64,000 nt of DNA from Blautia caecimuris (GTDB lineage Bacteria > Bacillota > Clostridia > Lachnospirales > Lachnospiraceae): positions 186,001 through 250,000 of the forward strand of contig NZ_JANJZT010000002.1 in assembly GCF_024622975.1 (NCBI RefSeq). Reading direction: 5' to 3'. A program made the translations under genes and the position numbers. How positions within the stretch are numbered: position 1 is the first letter of the stretch; each line of letters opens with the position of its first letter. This document shows, piece by piece, positions 59,964-64,000 of the stretch. Below the pieces are notes generated by a model. That model saw only the letters and a program-made list of their open reading frames with translations. It ran no database searches and was not told the origin of the DNA.

Positions 59964-61361
59964 CTAATTTATGTCTGATGCATCTGTTACTTCATCTGCA
60001 GCAATTCCTTTTTCTGCTTTCAGTTTTTTATTTGCATCTTCTACATTCATTCTTGAAAGTACAAACATAATCAATACATCAAAGATTAACGGAAGCCAAA
60101 GATACATAAACTGCATCATATCAAGTGCAGACTGTGGCTGAGTTGCATTTGTTCCGACATATCCACTGAACTCAAGCATCCATCCAACAACAGCGGTTCC
60201 AATACCTCCACCGATTTTTACACCAAGAGAAGTACAAGAGTACATCGTTCCGTCAATTCTCTTTCCCTGCGTAAGATAAGTGTACTCAGAGCAAGATGCG
60301 ATAACTGCATTCATATCTCCCTGCCATGGTCCCTGACCTAAGGCTGCAAGAGCTGTAAATGCCATCATCAGCGGAACACTGCCCATATATCCGGCAACAA
60401 CAACAAGTGCTCTACCGATGACTGCTAAGACGTAACCTCTTAAGTTCAGTTTATACGTACCTTTCCACTTACCAACTAATGTCGGTGTGAAAATCAGGGC
60501 AATGATCAGTGGAATATTTACTGCCCATGCAAATTGTCCAAACAAATTCTTATTTTTCAGTACCCATGTCATGTAATAAATGCCAGCTCCAATCATGGCA
60601 CCATATAACTGCTGTAAAATATATGTTCCACAAATCATCATGTAATATTTGTTTTTGACAAGAAGCTTGAATGCATGTACCATTCCGTACTTTTCATTAT
60701 CATCCTTTACTTCTCCTTCGTTAAGTTCTTCCTCAGGAAGTTCCTTAACAGAAAGTGCTGAAATCGTATTTACGACAAGACCAATGATTGCATAGATAAT
60801 AGCAACCGTTCTCCATGCTGCAGCATCTCCACCACATTTATCTACAAATCCAACTGTAATCGCCTGAATCAGAAGACTTGTTGAAAATGCAAAAATAAAA
60901 CGGTAAGATCCCATCTGTACACGCTCTTTGCTGTTCTTTGTAATCAGTGACGTAAGTGCTGAATAAGCAATATTGTTTGCTGTATAAAACACACCATTTA
61001 ACAGTGTATAAGAAATAAAGAACCATGCATATTTAGCCGTTGTTCCCAAACTCACCGGTACTGCAAAGCAGCCGACCAGCGTAATGGCACAACCAATATA
61101 TCCGTATAGCATCCAGGGTTTCGCTTTTCCCATTTTACTGTGTGTTTTGTCAATCATTGATCCAAAAAATATATCTGTAAAACCATCAAATAGTTTTGAT
61201 ACGGCAATCAGGGTACCCACGACACCTGCAGCAAGTCCTACCGAGTCCGTCAGATAGACCATCATAAAAGATGTCAGGAACGCATAGACTACATTACCTG
61301 CAATATCACCTGATCCGTATCCAATTTTGTTATACCATTTCAAATACTTTTTTTCTTCCAT
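59964..61361 (-). CDS. GPH-family sugar:cation symporter
   Basis: A 465-residue membrane transporter with about 12 helices from the glycoside-pentoside-hexuronide family (MelB, LacS, XynT relatives). Typical are the start KIGYGSGDIAGNVVYAFLTS, GSMIDKTHSKMGKAKPWMLY (the loop-2 motif), and GKRIDGTMYSCTSLGVKIGG. No IIA-like domain is fused at the C-terminus. It lies 157 bp after lacZ on the same strand and probably imports the galactoside that LacZ cleaves. Confidence 0.92.
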   Translation of the reverse strand: MEEKKYLKWYNKIGYGSGDIAGNVVYAFLTSFMMVYLTDSVGLAAGVVGTLIAVSKLFDGFTDIFFGSMIDKTHSKMGKAKPWMLYGYIGCAITLVGCFAVPVSLGTTAKYAWFFISYTLLNGVFYTANNIAYSALTSLITKNSKERVQMGSYRFIFAFSTSLLIQAITVGFVDKCGGDAAAWRTVAIIYAIIGLVVNTISALSVKELPEEELNEGEVKDDNEKYGMVHAFKLLVKNKYYMMICGTYILQQLYGAMIGAGIYYMTWVLKNKNLFGQFAWAVNIPLIIALIFTPTLVGKWKGTYKLNLRGYVLAVIGRALVVVAGYMGSVPLMMAFTALAALGQGPWQGDMNAVIASCSEYTYLTQGKRIDGTMYSCTSLGVKIGGGIGTAVVGWMLEFSGYVGTNATQPQSALDMMQFMYLWLPLIFDVLIMFVLSRMNVEDANKKLKAEKGIAADEVTDASDIN

Positions 61362-61440
61362 CGAATTTCTTTGCTCCTCATCTTCATCGCACTTAGAATC
61401 TCAATATGGCTAACCGTATGATATCTAATTCTGTTTTTTT

Positions 61441-61483
61441 GTCTGATTGCTCTGTATATCCGGACTTTACATTACAATCAGAC
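61441..61483 (-). repeat. Inverted repeat between lacZ and the symporter gene
   Basis: GTCTGATTG and CAATCAGAC, perfect 9-bp arms with a 25-nt loop. On the minus strand A7 rather than T follows, so it is not a normal terminator for lacZ; it may protect or process the mRNA between the two genes. Confidence 0.5.
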
Positions 61484-61518
61484 TCTCTTTCCTTGTTTAC
61501 GGGTTACATGAAACTTTA

Positions 61519-64000
61519 TTATCCCTTTACATACGGTATCAGTGTAAACTGAAACCGGAATAATACATCATCAAATCGGTACTGCTCCAATACAACTGGA
61601 CCACAACTATTAGAACCAATGCCATTTAATGCGTAGTCAACACAGAATACTACACTATCTGATTCTATTAATTCATAATTATGCGTTTTCTTCTCAAGTT
61701 CTTCCTGTGTATAATAAGAAGCATTGAATGAAAATGCCTTTTCTGCGAATGCCACAATTCCATATCGACTGTTGTTAAGCTCTACATATTCACAATCATA
61801 ATGGCTTCCATTTTCCTGTGGACGGATATAGTCCTCATGTAAATCCCCTACATCTGCCCGGTACAAACCGTGGCTCGCAGCCTGATGTTTATCACAATAA
61901 CTTTCCTGTGGTCCCATTCCAAAGTATCTTACAACTGAAAGTTTTTTATCCAGGAACATCCTCACACCAAATCTCGGAAGATCCGGGAATTCATCGTCTT
62001 TTGTTACTGCAATATCTGCATCAATCTTTCCAGCAGCTTCTATTTTCCATGTAATCGTCACATCAAGAATCTTCTGTACTGTCTCTGCCACAACGGAAGC
62101 ATGGCTTGTAATCTTCACACCATGTTTTCCCTGCACAACCTCTGTCGTATAGGCTCTTGTGTAAGCCTTATCATAGTGGGCTTTCTTCCATTCAGACTTG
62201 ATGTACATATCGTTATCTGTTGGAGCTCTCCAAATATTTAATTCCATCGGATGGTTCAAGTATTCCCGCCCTGCGAATTTCATCTCTGTAAAGAGTGCAG
62301 TACGTTTGTCTATGGTATAAGCAAATTCACGCCCCTTGATATGAATCTGTGTATCATTTTCATTTACCTGTAATTCAGAGTCCACTACCGTTTTTGGTAT
62401 CCATTTCTCTGCAAGTTTACATTTTGTATCCTCTTTACTTACCTCAATTTCATCAAATCCAAGAATATGGTCTTCATCCAACAGTGGCAATTCTTTTTTC
62501 AGATGGTAAATAAGTTTTAAATAACATTTCCCATTCTCTGGAACATTGATCTTCAGGTTTGTTTTTCCTTCCCCGTGTGGTGCCACAGAAAACTCCGGAA
62601 GTATGCCTTTGCTGATCACAAGACCATCCTGTGTCAGCTCATAACTAATCTTCACATAATCTTTCAAGTCATCAAAATCCATGTAGTTATGAAGCACCAG
62701 TTCTCCGCTTTCTTTGTTATAGGAAATAACTCTTGCTGGGCGATAAACATTCTTGTATTCCAAAAGTCCTGTATGTACCGTTCTGTCCGGATATACTAAT
62801 CCATCCATACAGAAGTTGCCATCATGAATTTCTTCGCCATGGTCGCCCCCATAAGCATATATAGTCTTTCCATTCTCAGCAGTTCCATGAGAAATCGCAT
62901 GGTCACACCATTCCCAGACAAAGCCGCCGCACATTTTATCATTATCCTGAATCATCTGGAAGTAATCTTCAAAATCTCCAGGTCCGTTTCCCATGCTGTG
63001 ACAGTACTCTACCAAAAGGAAGGGTTTGCTTCCATCTTTATCCAGATATTCCTGAATTTCGGAAAGCGCTGGGTACATCCGGCTGTACACATCCAGATTG
63101 CTGTAATCATATGTTTCATCATAATTACGGTATCTTGCACTCTCATATTGTGTGATACGGTCTGGATCAAAATTCTTTGTCCATTCCAGTGCTTTTTCAA
63201 AGTTGCAGCCATAAGCACTCTCATTTCCCATTGACCACATAACAATACAGAAACGGTTTTTGTCACGTTCCACCATGAGTTTTACGCGATCAACGATTGC
63301 CTCTTCCCATACCGGATCATCTGCAATCTTCTCATTCCATCGTTTGAACCGATTGTAATCAGTGTCTTCTTTTCTGTAGATCATAAATGGACCATGAGCT
63401 TCAATATCTGCTTCATCTATTACCATGAATCCATACTTGTCACACATTTCATAGAAAAATGGTGCGTTCGGATAGTGGCTGGAACGGATCGCATTAAAAT
63501 TATGCTGCTTCATTAACGTAAGATCGGTTGTAATCTGTTCCGGATTGATTGTAAATCCAGTAACCGGATCAGAATCATGTCGATTGACACCACGGAATTT
63601 AATCTTCTGTCCATTTAAATAAATAACCTGGTCTTTAATCTCTATCTTTCTTAATGCAATGTGATCTACAATTACTTCATTCTCTGTTTCAAGAATCAGT
63701 TTATATAGATATGGATTTTCTGTATTCCAAAGTTCCGGACTTGCGATTTCTAATACAGCTGTTCCTTCTTCAGCAATACTTCCTAGTGCTACAACTGCTC
63801 CGTTTCTATCTTCAATCGAAATTTTTACATTTAACGGAGAGTAGAATTTCATTTCAATTTCTACTTTCGCAAGCATATCTTCAATTCTTGTTTTAATATG
63901 ATAATCACTGATTGCCTGTTTTGGGCGTTTCAAAATGTACACATCCCGGAAAATACCACTCATACGGAATTTGTCCTGATCTTCCAAATAGGAACCATCA
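61519..64000 (-). CDS. lacZ: Beta-galactosidase, GH2 (5' end beyond window)
   Basis: A glycoside hydrolase family 2 LacZ cleaving lactose and other beta-galactosides. The reading frame stays open through base 64000 (DGSYLEDQDKFRMSGIFRDV), so about 180 N-terminal residues are missing and the start is outside. The catalytic TIM barrel includes FRGVNRHDSDP, the acid/base Glu in MWSMGNESAYG and the nucleophile Glu in LLVEYCHSMGNGPGDFEDYF. The C-terminal Bgal small-chain domain contains RYFGMGPQESYCDKH and ends SFNASYYTQEELEKKTHNYE onward. It precedes the GPH symporter in the same direction. Confidence 0.95.
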   Translation of the reverse strand, partial: DGSYLEDQDKFRMSGIFRDVYILKRPKQAISDYHIKTRIEDMLAKVEIEMKFYSPLNVKISIEDRNGAVVALGSIAEEGTAVLEIASPELWNTENPYLYKLILETENEVIVDHIALRKIEIKDQVIYLNGQKIKFRGVNRHDSDPVTGFTINPEQITTDLTLMKQHNFNAIRSSHYPNAPFFYEMCDKYGFMVIDEADIEAHGPFMIYRKEDTDYNRFKRWNEKIADDPVWEEAIVDRVKLMVERDKNRFCIVMWSMGNESAYGCNFEKALEWTKNFDPDRITQYESARYRNYDETYDYSNLDVYSRMYPALSEIQEYLDKDGSKPFLLVEYCHSMGNGPGDFEDYFQMIQDNDKMCGGFVWEWCDHAISHGTAENGKTIYAYGGDHGEEIHDGNFCMDGLVYPDRTVHTGLLEYKNVYRPARVISYNKESGELVLHNYMDFDDLKDYVKISYELTQDGLVISKGILPEFSVAPHGEGKTNLKINVPENGKCYLKLIYHLKKELPLLDEDHILGFDEIEVSKEDTKCKLAEKWIPKTVVDSELQVNENDTQIHIKGREFAYTIDKRTALFTEMKFAGREYLNHPMELNIWRAPTDNDMYIKSEWKKAHYDKAYTRAYTTEVVQGKHGVKITSHASVVAETVQKILDVTITWKIEAAGKIDADIAVTKDDEFPDLPRFGVRMFLDKKLSVVRYFGMGPQESYCDKHQAASHGLYRADVGDLHEDYIRPQENGSHYDCEYVELNNSRYGIVAFAEKAFSFNASYYTQEELEKKTHNYELIESDSVVFCVDYALNGIGSNSCGPVVLEQYRFDDVLFRFQFTLIPYVKG

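Overview
The window (about 45% G+C by eye, nearly all genes on the minus strand) looks like a chromosomal piece of a gut Lachnospiraceae bacterium, probably Blautia or a close relative. Pointers are the SCIFF peptide with its radical-SAM maturase, a fused SecDF, the order recJ-apt-relA-MBL-hemZ-HD-GYP-hisS-aspS, a surface protein with an NTGD-type sorting signal, YtrA-type ABC operons and strong AGGAGG ribosome binding sites. Genus is inference from memory, not a search.

Layout. 1-2380: an NhaC antiporter (cut by the window edge) and RidA, divergent from a YheO/DauR-type regulator. 2569-5296: tsf, rpsB and an RsuA-type pseudouridine synthase. 5289-8756: a YtrA-like regulator, ABC ATPase and large permease as one overlapping operon. 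8926-11597: degV-argS. 11824-23607: an unusual locus with two paralogous solute-binding proteins that carry an N-terminal propeller-like region with Asp-boxes, two MalF/MalG-type permeases without an ATPase, a HlyD-type adaptor, a MacB/FtsX-like membrane protein, and a response regulator and histidine kinase placed at opposite ends. A 17-bp box (consensus TTAGAGRTTRTTTTAAG), set exactly 10 nt before a -10 hexamer, recurs in front of three of these transcripts and in part before others. I regard this as the best candidate for an undescribed system here. 23731-29180: a MacB-type efflux operon with two different HlyD-like adaptors. 29431-30621: a lipoprotein gene.

30696-46468 is core genome: the apt-to-aspS operon (purine salvage, stringent response, heme-type radical SAM enzyme, tRNA charging), recJ, secDF, then the SCIFF module (scfB, a 46-residue scfA not caught by length cut-offs, and a TIGR04086 membrane protein whose ribosome binding site lies inside a terminator hairpin). 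46528-52766 holds a sortase-type surface protein, a YdcF protein, an amidase with SPOR domain, a DUF5688-like protein and a low-molecular-weight phosphatase; AT-rich spacers here contain degenerate copies of a ~142-bp element with 16-bp terminal inverted repeats.

52767-57810 is a mobile-element scar: phased GGTCTAAA repeats, the C-terminal stump of a tyrosine integrase, one intact large serine recombinase and two recombinase genes without catalytic domains, a small orphan gene and a pseudogene with two in-frame stops. 57838-64000 holds a NagD-type HAD phosphatase, an AraC regulator divergent from a 25-codon microprotein gene, and a beta-galactosidase (cut by the window edge) with a GPH-type sugar symporter. 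I saw no rRNA, tRNA or CRISPR array.
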